Virus record (IMG/VR): IMGVR_UViG_3300020202_000049
Location: 1-40,589 of that record
Direction: 5' to 3' (one strand)
Source of the DNA: a virus
DNA: 40,589 nucleotides
The notes below the pieces were generated by a model. That model was not told the DNA's origin and did no database searches. It was given only the letters and a program-made list of their open reading frames with translations. This document shows, in pieces, positions 9,810-16,346 of this stretch. The position numbers and the translations under genes are program-made. The stretch's first letter is position 1. Each line of letters opens with the position of its first letter.

Positions 9810-11081
9810 GTGAAAAGACTAGTAATAGCATTAGGACTGCTCTTTGTAGGGAGTAATTTGTATGCAACGCACTTATTCAGAAACAACGCTTCAAATATTA
9901 ACGCGGGGACCCTCCCAAATGCACGCTTAGATCCTTCCAGCGTCACTCTTCAGGGAAACAACATTTCTATTTCTACCACATCGCAAGGGTTTTCTCTGTA
10001 TAAATCAACAGCAGAGCAGTTGTTTGGTGGATTTGATGTGTTCAGAACGACAGCACAAACTAGAATCAACAACCTTGATTCAAGCACAGCTACGCTTGCA
10101 ACAGCAATCTCAACAACTGGGGTTGTGTTCCGTTCAGAATTGAACAACATCGTATCGACAAACATTGTAAATGGAACAATCCAGCTTGCTGATGTGGCCG
10201 CTAGTGTATTTATTACTTCCGGTTCCCAGACGGTTGATCAATTCCACTTAAAAAACACCACAGTAACAGCCGGACAGTACACAAATGCAAATATTTCAAT
10301 TGATGCCGATGGACGGATTGTTGAAGCTGCTAATGGTGCGGGAAGCGCTGCTACCAGCACGAGCGCAGCCGTTTATAACTTGGTTGTTACTACAGTGGCG
10401 AATAATCGCAATCAAATTGCTGTGACGGCCGACTCCATCGATATTATGGGTTTTACGGCGGCGCTCTCAACCATCTGCGATATTTCGAAAGTGGGAGCTG
10501 GTGGCTTAAATACTGGATCTGAGCAAGCTGAGACTCGTTATGCTTATTGGGCTATTTCGGATGGAAGCACAAATACAGTCATATTTTCTCTTGATACGGC
10601 GGATATAAAGACGGGTCCACCGTTAATGCCGGCAGGATATACAAAGTGGCGCAAACTTGGCTCAGTTTACAACAAGGGTAATTCCGATATTCGCGCTTTC
10701 CATAAGAAAATGCGGAATGTCACACTTTTAGAGCAAACACCTATCATTAATGACTCTGATGTTCAGGCGACTGAAGTGGTTGTTGATATTAGCTCTACAG
10801 TGCCACCAGATGTTTCTCAGGTCTGCTTTAATATTAACCCTACACAAGCAGATTCTACAGAGCTTGGATTATTTTTCTACCCACAAGGTTATACTTTTTC
10901 GGCCAACAACGTGGACGGAGGGCAGCCGTTTACCTGGTTCTTCAATTTCGCCGTCAATGATCAATTCATTGATTCAAAATGTTTCAACATGGCTAGTACG
11001 CGCAATGTGGTTTATCGTCAATATGCTGCTGTTGGAGCTATGAAGGCCGGAATTTATAACTATGTGGAGGCTTACCCATGA
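9810..11081 (+). CDS. Secreted-type tail fibre protein
   Basis: 423 residues from a GTG start preceded by AAAGGAG about 10 bases upstream. Residues 1-19 (MKRLVIALGLLFVGSNLYA) are a signal peptide with an LYA cleavage site. The mature N terminus (NINAGTLPNARLDPSSVTLQGN) and TVTAGQYTNANISIDADGRI are typical of fibre beta-structure, where 'GTLPNARL' and 'DADGRI' turns recur. The C-terminal half (from about residue 190) is a distinct globular domain with four cysteines. It follows the nozzle, the normal place for a receptor-binding fibre, and overlaps the next gene by 4 bases. Confidence 0.75.
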   Translation: MKRLVIALGLLFVGSNLYATHLFRNNASNINAGTLPNARLDPSSVTLQGNNISISTTSQGFSLYKSTAEQLFGGFDVFRTTAQTRINNLDSSTATLATAISTTGVVFRSELNNIVSTNIVNGTIQLADVAASVFITSGSQTVDQFHLKNTTVTAGQYTNANISIDADGRIVEAANGAGSAATSTSAAVYNLVVTTVANNRNQIAVTADSIDIMGFTAALSTICDISKVGAGGLNTGSEQAETRYAYWAISDGSTNTVIFSLDTADIKTGPPLMPAGYTKWRKLGSVYNKGNSDIRAFHKKMRNVTLLEQTPIINDSDVQATEVVVDISSTVPPDVSQVCFNINPTQADSTELGLFFYPQGYTFSANNVDGGQPFTWFFNFAVNDQFIDSKCFNMASTRNVVYRQYAAVGAMKAGIYNYVEAYP

Positions 11082-11521
11082 AGCGTTACGCACTTGCATT
11101 TCTCTTAATTCCTTCAATTTTATGCGCTGAGGTTGTTGTTTATCACACCGGGACAGGAAAGTTGATCCGTTCTGTTCCCGGCAAGCTCTCTAACTATTCA
11201 GCAGAGCAAATTGCAAATCTCAAAGAAAATAATGCTGATTATGCTGTGAAAGAGTTTACTGGTGATGAGGTGTTAAGCAGCGATTTGGAATTTAAAAAGA
11301 TAGAAAATGGCTCGGTGGTTAGCAAATCTCAGGCCGAGATAGACGAAATTAAAGTTCAAAGGCAAATTACTCTAATCGATTCACGGATCGTAAAGTTAAA
11401 GAAGCAAGAGATCGAATATCTCGAAGCAGCCAAAGAAGGCGTTGATGTTGCAGCTTCAACGGCATCAATCAGGGTAAAGATCGATGCGCTTAAAGCGGAG
11501 AAAGCTGCATTACAGGAATAA
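11078..11521 (+). CDS. Small exported protein with C-terminal coiled coil
   Basis: 147 residues, GGAGG 7 bases before an ATG that overlaps the fibre stop. The first 17 residues (MKRYALAFLLIPSILCA) are a signal peptide; the Cys does not sit in a proper lipobox (SILC), so type I cleavage after CA is more likely. The mature start (EVVVYHTGTGKLIRSVPG) is beta-like and residues 90-147 are a charged coiled coil. Coupling to the fibre gene suggests a fibre partner or chaperone acting outside the cytoplasm. Function not established. Confidence 0.7.
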   Translation: MKRYALAFLLIPSILCAEVVVYHTGTGKLIRSVPGKLSNYSAEQIANLKENNADYAVKEFTGDEVLSSDLEFKKIENGSVVSKSQAEIDEIKVQRQITLIDSRIVKLKKQEIEYLEAAKEGVDVAASTASIRVKIDALKAEKAALQE

Positions 11522-11529
11522 TAATTTGA

Positions 11530-11868
11530 ATGGAAGAACTTATATTAAAACTTCTCAAAGAGCCGAACGGATGGATTGTCGTTTTAGGCTACTTAGCTCT
11601 TAAATATGGGAATATTTTGGTCAAAAAATCCCAAGGTAAGTATGTTAGCTGCAAGGAAACGCAGGAAAAGCTCGACGCTTTGGATAGCAAGGTCAATCTT
11701 CATCTAAAGGAATCGGAAATGAACGTTGTTAAATTGGAAAAGCTCGAATCGTCACAAATTCAAATAAATGCAAACTTAGAAAAGGAAAATGAACGGTTAC
11801 GTGAATCCATAATAAAAATATTTGACAACATGGATAAGCTCAAGGATATTCTGCTGAATAAAAAATAA
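11530..11868 (+). CDS. Membrane-anchored coiled-coil protein (holin- or spanin-like)
   Basis: 112 residues. One possible membrane segment near residues 14-27 (GWIVVLGYLALKYG) is followed by a long charged coiled coil (about 45-112). It lies two genes before the endolysin and overlaps the next start (TAATG). The topology fits a lysis accessory such as an inner-membrane spanin or holin, but the hydrophobic stretch is short and other roles are possible. Confidence 0.5.
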   Translation: MEELILKLLKEPNGWIVVLGYLALKYGNILVKKSQGKYVSCKETQEKLDALDSKVNLHLKESEMNVVKLEKLESSQIQINANLEKENERLRESIIKIFDNMDKLKDILLNKK

Positions 11869-11999
11869 TGGCTTTCATTTGTTGCCGGTGTGCTCAAGCA
11901 ATTATTTGGGGGCAAGAAATGGGAGAAAAGCAGCTCAATGAGCATGGCGAATCAAGAATCGAATATTACCATGTTCATTGCCCAGAGGATACACAATGA
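11868..11999 (+). CDS. 43-residue Cys/His mini-protein coupled to endolysin
   Basis: A short frame, MAFICCRCAQAIIWG... to HVHCPEDTQ, begins in the stop of the previous gene (TAATG) and ends in the ATGA overlap of the endolysin start. CCRC near the N terminus and HVHC near the C terminus form a plausible zinc knuckle. Overlaps at both ends argue for a real, translationally coupled gene. Function unknown. Confidence 0.6.
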   Translation: MAFICCRCAQAIIWGQEMGEKQLNEHGESRIEYYHVHCPEDTQ

Positions 12000-12565
12000 A
12001 GTGGATCGCAATTGACCCGAGCGTTAGTTTGACCCCATCTATTAGCAGGACTATTGATTTAATTGATGTCTACTTCGACAAACTCCCATCCACAATATCT
12101 TCAGGTTACCGAACAGGCGAAAAGCAGTTAGAAGTCATAATCGATTACCTTAAAAGACATGGACTATATAACTTTGAAGGCTTTAACACATTTGTCGGAA
12201 ACAGTGTGAATTTCAAAGTCAAATACGACGATCACGAGTTTTACTGGTGGCAAAAAGGGTGGTCCAAGCTTTTGAATATTGGCGTTATTGTAAATCCGCC
12301 TGTTCCAGCGAAGGTCCTCTATGACTATTGGGACTGGATTACCAATAAAGAAGGAAAGCGCGAGAAAATCAACAAAAAGGGTACAGAGATAGGAATATCC
12401 AACCACATGAGAGGAAACTCTTTTGATGTGGCTGGTGGCAGTAACTTATCAGAGAAGGCAAAAAGAGTTATGCGTGCGTATGAAGAAGGCAAGTGTTTCA
12501 TTACGAATTACCGTATCGAACGCAATAATAATGCGGTTCATGTGGATGTTGAGCCATTAAGATAA
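11996..12565 (+). CDS. Endolysin, M15-like peptidoglycan peptidase
   Basis: 189 residues from the ATG at 11996, chosen over an upstream TTG at 11978 because AGAGG lies 8 bases before it and it overlaps the preceding stop. Motifs of the zinc D-Ala-D-Ala carboxypeptidase/L-Ala-D-Glu endopeptidase group are visible: SSGYRT (35-40), H137 and D144 in SNHMRGNSFDV, and H182 in HVDVE. These would be the His-Asp-His zinc set. A tryptophan/tyrosine-rich insert lies at 82-115. It probably cleaves peptide cross-bridges or stems at lysis. No signal peptide is seen, so holin-dependent release is expected. Confidence 0.78.
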   Translation: MKWIAIDPSVSLTPSISRTIDLIDVYFDKLPSTISSGYRTGEKQLEVIIDYLKRHGLYNFEGFNTFVGNSVNFKVKYDDHEFYWWQKGWSKLLNIGVIVNPPVPAKVLYDYWDWITNKEGKREKINKKGTEIGISNHMRGNSFDVAGGSNLSEKAKRVMRAYEEGKCFITNYRIERNNNAVHVDVEPLR

Positions 12566-12606
12566 CCTTGAAATATGCCAGTTAAGTAAAGGATTTTCAA
12601 GGTCAG

Positions 12607-12624
12607 TGTACACAATAGTGTACA
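12607..12624. promoter_or_regulatory. Perfect palindrome TGTACAC-AATA-GTGTACA
   Basis: A 7-bp perfect inverted repeat with a 4-base spacer lies 12 bases before the TTG start of the exonuclease gene. It could be an operator for a dimeric repressor or a small RNA hairpin controlling access to the adjacent AAGGCGG site. Confidence 0.5.
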
Positions 12625-12636
12625 AGGCGGTAGTGC

Positions 12637-13356
12637 TTGATCTGGACACCGTACGAAGAAAAGCAGCTAATTCAGTTAAGGGCCAAAGGTAAGACAACTA
12701 GAGAAATTGCTAACGCACTTCACAGGTCATACGAGTCAATAGAGCATAAGATTCATAGACTCGGATTAGAGTTTAAAAGGGAAGAAAAGAAAAAGAAAGA
12801 GCGCATCGCATTTGGTGATCTGGAATGCAGTTCTTTAACAGCTTCGTTTGGAATAATTTACACGTTTTGTCTGAAGAAGTTAGATGGCCCAATTATTAAG
12901 AGGAAGATAGATTTAAAAGATTTACACAGTGGGTTGTACGACAAGAATTTGGTTAAGCAGTTTATTGAAGACTGCGAGGAATTTGACAGGCTGGTCTTTC
13001 ACTACGGGACAGACAGGAAATTCGATCTCCCCTTCATAAGAACAAGGGCCGTTTATTGGGGACTCCCATTTCCAGAACATAAGTTTATGTGGGTTGGGGA
13101 TACCCACCCCATCTTAAAAAACAAATTCAAATTGCACTCCAATAGACTAGAGGCAGCTTGCGACTTCTTTGGTATTCCATCTAAAAAACACAGATTGAAT
13201 ACGGATATTTGGCTTAAGATGATTACCGGAAACAAGAAGCTAATGCAAGAAGCGATTGATTACATCATGATTCATAATGTTGAGGACGTTGTTAGTTTAG
13301 AGCTTTTGTGGAAGAAAATTTACAAATACGTTCCCTACGTTAACACGAGCATTTAA
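12637..13356 (+). CDS. Myb/SANT-like HTH fused to DEDD 3'-5' exonuclease domain
   Basis: 239 residues from a TTG with AAGGCGG 6 bases upstream. Residues 1-45 (WTPYEEKQLIQLRAKGKT..EIA) are a SANT/Myb-like DNA-binding helix set. Residues 57-235 look like the YprB-type RNase H-like exonuclease: D61-L-E63 (FGDLECSS), D130 in RKFDLPFIRTR, and D217 in HNVEDVV, with H213 and Y209 placed as in DEDDy/h enzymes. It sits downstream of the endolysin. Possible roles are DNA processing or host nucleic-acid degradation; the fusion suggests site-targeted activity. Confidence 0.68.
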   Translation: MIWTPYEEKQLIQLRAKGKTTREIANALHRSYESIEHKIHRLGLEFKREEKKKKERIAFGDLECSSLTASFGIIYTFCLKKLDGPIIKRKIDLKDLHSGLYDKNLVKQFIEDCEEFDRLVFHYGTDRKFDLPFIRTRAVYWGLPFPEHKFMWVGDTHPILKNKFKLHSNRLEAACDFFGIPSKKHRLNTDIWLKMITGNKKLMQEAIDYIMIHNVEDVVSLELLWKKIYKYVPYVNTSI

Positions 13357-13358
13357 AA

Positions 13359-13676
13359 ATGACAAATGAAGAGTTTGAGAAGATTATTCAAGAAAGAATT
13401 TCTGATACGTTGCGGCGTTTAATCGTCAAAGGCAAGGAATATGGCTCAACAGACCGTCTGCATAACTTTAAACGCGCGGCACAGGTGTTGGGATGTACAC
13501 CGGAAAGAGCATTGGTTGGTTTTAAAACTAAGCATACAGTTTCACTCTTAGACATCATTGATGGCATAGATAAAGGCAAGAACCCATCAAGGGAAATGTG
13601 GGATGAGAAGATAGGGGACGAGATAGCCTATTGCCTGTTGCTCGATGCAGTAGTCTCAGAAAGATTAAAAGTGTAA
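13359..13676 (+). CDS. MazG-like / nucleotide-modification-associated all-alpha protein
   Basis: 105 residues, three bases after the exonuclease stop. KGKEYGSTDRLHNF, then ALVGFKTKHTVSLLDII, and DEKIGDEIAYCLLLD form the conserved pattern of small phage proteins related to MazG-type nucleotide pyrophosphatases (acidic EKIGDE for metal binding). It may clean up nucleotide pools or support nucleotide modification. Assignment is by motif pattern. Confidence 0.55.
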   Translation: MTNEEFEKIIQERISDTLRRLIVKGKEYGSTDRLHNFKRAAQVLGCTPERALVGFKTKHTVSLLDIIDGIDKGKNPSREMWDEKIGDEIAYCLLLDAVVSERLKV

Positions 13677-13699
13677 CAAAAGTTACATTTTATGTAACT
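13673..13699. promoter_or_regulatory. Two overlapping inverted repeats sharing one arm
   Basis: GTAAC (13673-13677) pairs with GTTAC (13682-13686), and AGTTACAT (13681-13688) pairs with ATGTAACT (13692-13699, 3-base spacer). The middle arm can pair with only one partner at a time. This can be read as three operator half sites or as an RNA with alternative hairpins, 17 bases before the next start. The first repeat overlaps the stop of the MazG-like gene. Confidence 0.5.
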
Positions 13700-13715
13700 A
13701 TAAGATATCACAAAT

Positions 13716-13940
13716 ATGGAAAAAGACGGAAGACTTAAAATCATCGAGAACCACTGTAAAGAATTGATGAAATTCTTTGACTCAGTGCAGATATTTTGTA
13801 CCAAGGCAGACAAGGACAATGGTGGTAGTCTTGCAAACTATGAATATGGAGACGGAAACTATCTCGCCCGCTTTGGGCAGATAAAAATGTACGTAATTAG
13901 GGAAGAGGAAGCTACCCGGAGGTCAGTGGATGATGATTGA
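13716..13940 (+). CDS. Hypothetical 74-residue protein
   Basis: A small acidic protein with an N-terminal helix (LKIIENHCKELMKFFDSV) and a central LANYEYGDGNYLARFGQIKMYVIRE beta segment. There is no strong Shine-Dalgarno site. It follows the overlapping inverted repeats at 13673-13699, which may control it. Not recognised. Confidence 0.55.
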   Translation: MEKDGRLKIIENHCKELMKFFDSVQIFCTKADKDNGGSLANYEYGDGNYLARFGQIKMYVIREEEATRRSVDDD

Positions 13941-14025
13941 TGCATTATCGCCATTCGTGATAATAGCGCTTGGCCTCATCTGGGGGAACCTTTGCACAGG
14001 AGGAGAAAATGACAAGACGGTTTGA
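13930..14025 (+). CDS. 31-residue membrane peptide
   Basis: The frame MMIDALSPFVIIALGLIWGN... has a clear single membrane segment and an excellent GGAGGT site 7-10 bases before tandem ATGs. It overlaps the previous gene end and the next gene start. The size and topology suggest a lysis or membrane-regulator peptide (holin/antiholin or spanin partner), but there is no proof. Confidence 0.55.
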   Translation: MMIDALSPFVIIALGLIWGNLCTGGENDKTV

Positions 14026-14239
14026 TTATTTAGGAATCTTAATCTTAACGGCCCTTATAGGGTTTATGGCTTATTTTATGACTGGGTGCAATGGCGCATA
14101 TAAGAGAGCTTACAAACAAGATTTGATAAATATAAAGACAAAGATCACAAAAATCAAGGATGAGCCGCACTTTAAACACTACTATAGCTTGAGCGAGTTG
14201 GAATACTATTTAGAGTTAAGGCTCAGAAGATTACAGTGA
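14009..14239 (+). CDS. Small lipoprotein-like membrane protein
   Basis: 76 residues from the ATG at 14009, with AGGAGG 6-7 bases upstream; an upstream TTG (13970) has no such site. A hydrophobic segment (LGILILTALIGFMAYFMTGC) ends in MTGC, close to a lipobox, suggesting lipid attachment at that Cys. The remainder is a basic coiled helix. It may be an outer-membrane spanin-like partner of the overlapping 31-residue membrane peptide. Confidence 0.6.
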   Translation: MTRRFDYLGILILTALIGFMAYFMTGCNGAYKRAYKQDLINIKTKITKIKDEPHFKHYYSLSELEYYLELRLRRLQ

Positions 14240-14406
14240 TTGACTGGTTGTTGAAGTGCATTGATGGTCTATTCTTAGGTTATACGATTAGGTTCAAGGC
14301 TAACGGATATGAAAATAAAAGAAAAACTGATCGCTTGGTGGATCGCAGGAGCATTAAAGAAAAACGGGTTAAGAAGAAAAATAACACTGGTAGTAGTGAA
14401 GCGTAA
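14236..14406 (+). CDS. Possible 56-residue membrane-proximal basic protein
   Basis: A GTG start overlaps the preceding TGA stop. The product begins with an amphipathic segment (VIDWLLKCIDGLFLGYTI) and ends in a very basic tail. Its 3' half overlaps another frame with an ATG at 14309 that leads into the holin-like gene. The upstream site is weak. I favour this frame slightly over the 14309 start because of stop-start coupling. Confidence 0.4.
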   Translation: MIDWLLKCIDGLFLGYTIRFKANGYENKRKTDRLVDRRSIKEKRVKKKNNTGSSEA

Positions 14407-14437
14407 AATAGATAAATATTTCAGGAGGTTTGAAACT

Positions 14438-14635
14438 ATGGAATCAAAGAAAATATGGCAATCAAAGACATTCTGGTTTAACCTGGTATCTGGTCTGGTT
14501 GGAGTGGTTGGGGTACTTCAGGGGAACGAATTAATTAATGACCCCAAGGTGCAGGCGGCCTTTGCGTCAGTCGTGTCAGTTGGCAATATCGTTTTGAGAC
14601 TTTTAACGGATAAACCTATCGAGGGAACGAAATAA
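14438..14635 (+). CDS. Holin-like small membrane protein
   Basis: 65 residues from the ATG at 14438, which has a perfect AGGAGG 8 bases before it. An in-frame upstream ATG at 14309 would add 43 residues. WQSKTFWFNLVSGLVGVVGVL, then VGNIVLRLLTDKPI, is the layout of a widespread family of phage small membrane proteins annotated as holins. Two membrane segments are visible (about 11-28 and 36-54). It closes the lysis region just before attP. Confidence 0.6.
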   Translation: MESKKIWQSKTFWFNLVSGLVGVVGVLQGNELINDPKVQAAFASVVSVGNIVLRLLTDKPIEGTK

Positions 14636-14636
14636 C

Positions 14637-14664
14637 TGCTACCGACTTTGCTACCGTGCTACCG
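14637..14664. promoter_or_regulatory. Integrase arm-type sites, left group
   Basis: Three direct copies of TGCTACCG at 14637, 14649 and 14657. Two further copies of TGCTACC(G/T) lie on the other side of the tRNA-derived core. Short direct repeats bracketing the core beside an integrase gene are the expected pattern for N-terminal-domain (arm) binding sites. Confidence 0.65.
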
Positions 14665-14745
14665 TGTTTTAAGGTTATTTGGATTACTTGCGTTACAACC
14701 AATTATTTCGTCAATTTTTGGTATTTTCCGTCGGAAATGTAGGTT

Positions 14746-14827
14746 ATCGACGGTGAAAAAACTTCGGGGACGACGGGATTTGAACCCGCGATCTCTGCCT
14801 TGACAGGGCAATCGATGAATCGACGGT
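14746..14827. repeat. 9-bp direct repeats flanking att core
   Basis: ATCGACGGT occurs at 14746-14754 and 14819-14827, on both sides of the core. These could be additional integrase or excisionase sites. Confidence 0.5.
14765..14811 (-). other. attP: attP core: 3' half of a tRNA-Asp(GTC)
   Basis: The minus strand reads as the anticodon arm with loop CTGTCAA (anticodon GTC), variable loop, T arm (GCGGG TTCAAAT CCCGT) and 3' acceptor strand CGTCCCC plus G of a tRNA-Asp. The 5' half is absent, so it is not a gene. This is the usual arrangement in which a phage carries the end of a host tRNA and restores it on integration. The integrase gene begins about 50 bases away. The host attB is therefore predicted to be a tRNA-Asp gene. 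Confidence 0.85.
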
Positions 14828-14840
14828 AAATGGCCTATTT

Positions 14841-14861
14841 TGCTACCGAAAACTGCTACCT
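14841..14861. promoter_or_regulatory. Integrase arm-type sites, right group
   Basis: TGCTACCG at 14841-14848 and TGCTACCT at 14854-14861; the second overlaps the integrase stop codon. They share orientation with the three left copies. Confidence 0.6.
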
Positions 14862-15831
14862 AATAGGGTAATTTCTCTACTGGAACGAGGGCGGAATTCT
14901 GATGAGAGTAACGCTCAGTAGTTTTTACTGTGGAGTGGCCAAGGGCATCTTTAGCTGGGGTTGATCCAACATTACGAACTAAATGAGTAGCAAAAGTGTG
15001 TCGAGTTGTATGCGTTGAACCTTGCAGCTTTGCTCTTTTCAACAATCTTTTCCAAAACCAATACAGCCCTGCTGGGCGTAAGCCGTTTAGAACAAACGAG
15101 CCTTTGCATTTAGGTTGCCATTTCAAAAGAGTTTCACGTAAAACGGGATGCAATTTAATGGTTCTTTCTTCATAGTTTTTTAATCTAAAGCCCGGTTTGC
15201 TTTTTAAGTGGATTAGGTCTTTCTTAAAATCTATGTCACCCCACTCAATCTTGGTCATTTCCGTCCTTCTGAAGCCCGTATAAAGCGCCAAATCTACCCT
15301 TATTTTGCTTTGAATGTCGCTAGCTGTATCGCGGAGTAGGTTAATCTGGTCTAATTCGAAATAACCCCTAATTTTGCGCGTTTCCTTGAGTTTTTTAACC
15401 GCTCTTAAATCGTAATAGTCTAAAATCTTCCACTCCATGGCTCTTCTCGCCATAGCCTTGATAGTGCCAAGTTCCCTATTAATGGTGGCCGGTGACTTTT
15501 TAGCTGAAACGCGGGCAGTTTTATATTGTTCCATGGCGTCGTTAGTGAATTCCCGCAATTTGTTTATTCTAGTGATATTAGTGAATGTGTCTATTGTGAT
15601 TTTGTCTCTTTCATAGGTAGTTGCGGAATGATTGGTTTTCGAATATGCTAAATACTTGTCCTTAAAATCATACCAATTCATTTCGCTCGTCGTTGATAGA
15701 TCCATTTTTTCCAGAAGTTTACCATAGCGGATTTTGGCTTCCCGTTTATCATCTGTCTTTAACGAACGCCAAACTTTTTTCCCCTGATGATATATTGCGG
15801 CGTGGTATGTGTTTCCTCGTAATTTAATCAT
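14860..15831 (-). CDS. int: Tyrosine integrase
   Basis: 323 residues. Residues 1-45 form an arm-binding beta domain (RGNTYHAAIYHQGKKVWRS), 50-140 the core-binding helices, and 160-323 the catalytic domain. The catalytic set is complete: R188 in YTGFRRTEM, K near 210-212, H274 and R277 in HTTRHTFATHL, H299 in LGHS and nucleophile Y308. It directs site-specific integration at the adjacent tRNA-Asp-derived attP. The ATG immediately precedes the toxin stop, so it shares the leftward toxin-antitoxin operon with a strong upstream promoter (16273-16301). Confidence 0.95.
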   Translation of the reverse strand: MIKLRGNTYHAAIYHQGKKVWRSLKTDDKREAKIRYGKLLEKMDLSTTSEMNWYDFKDKYLAYSKTNHSATTYERDKITIDTFTNITRINKLREFTNDAMEQYKTARVSAKKSPATINRELGTIKAMARRAMEWKILDYYDLRAVKKLKETRKIRGYFELDQINLLRDTASDIQSKIRVDLALYTGFRRTEMTKIEWGDIDFKKDLIHLKSKPGFRLKNYEERTIKLHPVLRETLLKWQPKCKGSFVLNGLRPAGLYWFWKRLLKRAKLQGSTHTTRHTFATHLVRNVGSTPAKDALGHSTVKTTERYSHQNSALVPVEKLPY

Positions 15832-16101
15832 TTAATACGAATCGCCCCTTGTGTCGATTGATGATATATAAACAATTCTTTTAGACGATGAGATTATGTA
15901 AAAGCAACGGAATTGTCCGACTCTGTAACGATAGAGACCGGAGAGACTACCGTGGAGCCTTTTTATGCGTTTAGCGTGATGATAGGGGTTTTGTTCAAGG
16001 ATTGGAACCATGTCTCTAAGTCGTTGCTTATAGCTTTCGCTAAGGCGCTCATATCGCTTAAAGGCATCGTTTGACCATCTTACTTCATATTTTGATGTCA
16101 T
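15832..16101 (-). CDS. RelE/ParE-type toxin
   Basis: 89 residues. YEVRWSNDAFKRYERLSESYKQRL, then AKRIKRLHGSLSGLYRYRVGQFRCFY and RIVYISSIDTRGDSY give the beta-alpha-alpha-beta layout of RelE/ParE proteins: a basic strand R.L.G...GLYR.RVG.FR..Y and a C-terminal Y. It is likely an mRNA interferase or gyrase poison. It overlaps the antitoxin gene by 17 bases and abuts int. In a prophage it would act in plasmid-like stabilisation or anti-phage defence. Confidence 0.85.
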   Translation of the reverse strand: MTSKYEVRWSNDAFKRYERLSESYKQRLRDMVPILEQNPYHHAKRIKRLHGSLSGLYRYRVGQFRCFYIISSSKRIVYISSIDTRGDSY

Positions 16102-16252
16102 CTCTTACACGAGAATGGCGGTTTGATTCAATCTGATGGATTCCGCTTTCAATCTCATGTACGAGCTTATTGTCGGATAGTATTTCTACGGTAAGTTTAA
16201 GAGACTCTAGCTTTTCTTTCATGGCTTTGTACTTCTTTGCGCTTATCGTCAT
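16085..16252 (-). CDS. Antitoxin partner (55 residues)
   Basis: Reading leftward from the ATG at 16252 gives MTISAKKYKAMKEKLESLKL... ending in SRVRDDIKI. GGAGG lies about 9 bases upstream and a TTGCAG-17-TATAAT promoter precedes it. Small, helical, with a charged C-terminal tail, and it overlaps the toxin start by 17 bases, as is usual for antitoxins. A clear DNA-binding motif is not visible, but the N-terminal helix could be one. Confidence 0.75.
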   Translation of the reverse strand: MTISAKKYKAMKEKLESLKLTVEILSDNKLVHEIESGIHQIESNRHSRVRDDIKI

Positions 16253-16272
16253 TTTATATCCTCCATCTTTGA

Positions 16273-16301
16273 ATTATAGCCCCTTATTTGAAAATCTGCA
16301 A
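16273..16301 (-). promoter_or_regulatory. Sigma70-like promoter of antitoxin-toxin-int operon
   Basis: On the minus strand: -35 TTGCAG (16296-16301), 17-base spacer, -10 TATAAT (16273-16278). The antitoxin ATG lies 20 bases after the -10. Confidence 0.75.
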
Positions 16302-16346
16302 CTACTTAAGTCTAAATTAGATTACCGCTTTGACGTCCAAGAAGAA

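Noticed and set aside
11978-11995. Upstream TTG start of the endolysin
   Set aside because: The ATG at 11996 has AGAGG at good spacing and overlaps the preceding stop.
13970-14008. Upstream TTG extension of the lipoprotein-like gene
   Set aside because: AGGAGG is correctly placed for the ATG at 14009 and the extension has no hydrophobic or signal character.
14765-14811. Complete tRNA-Asp gene
   Set aside because: Only the anticodon arm, variable loop, T arm and 3' acceptor strand are present; the 5' half is missing, so it is an att core.
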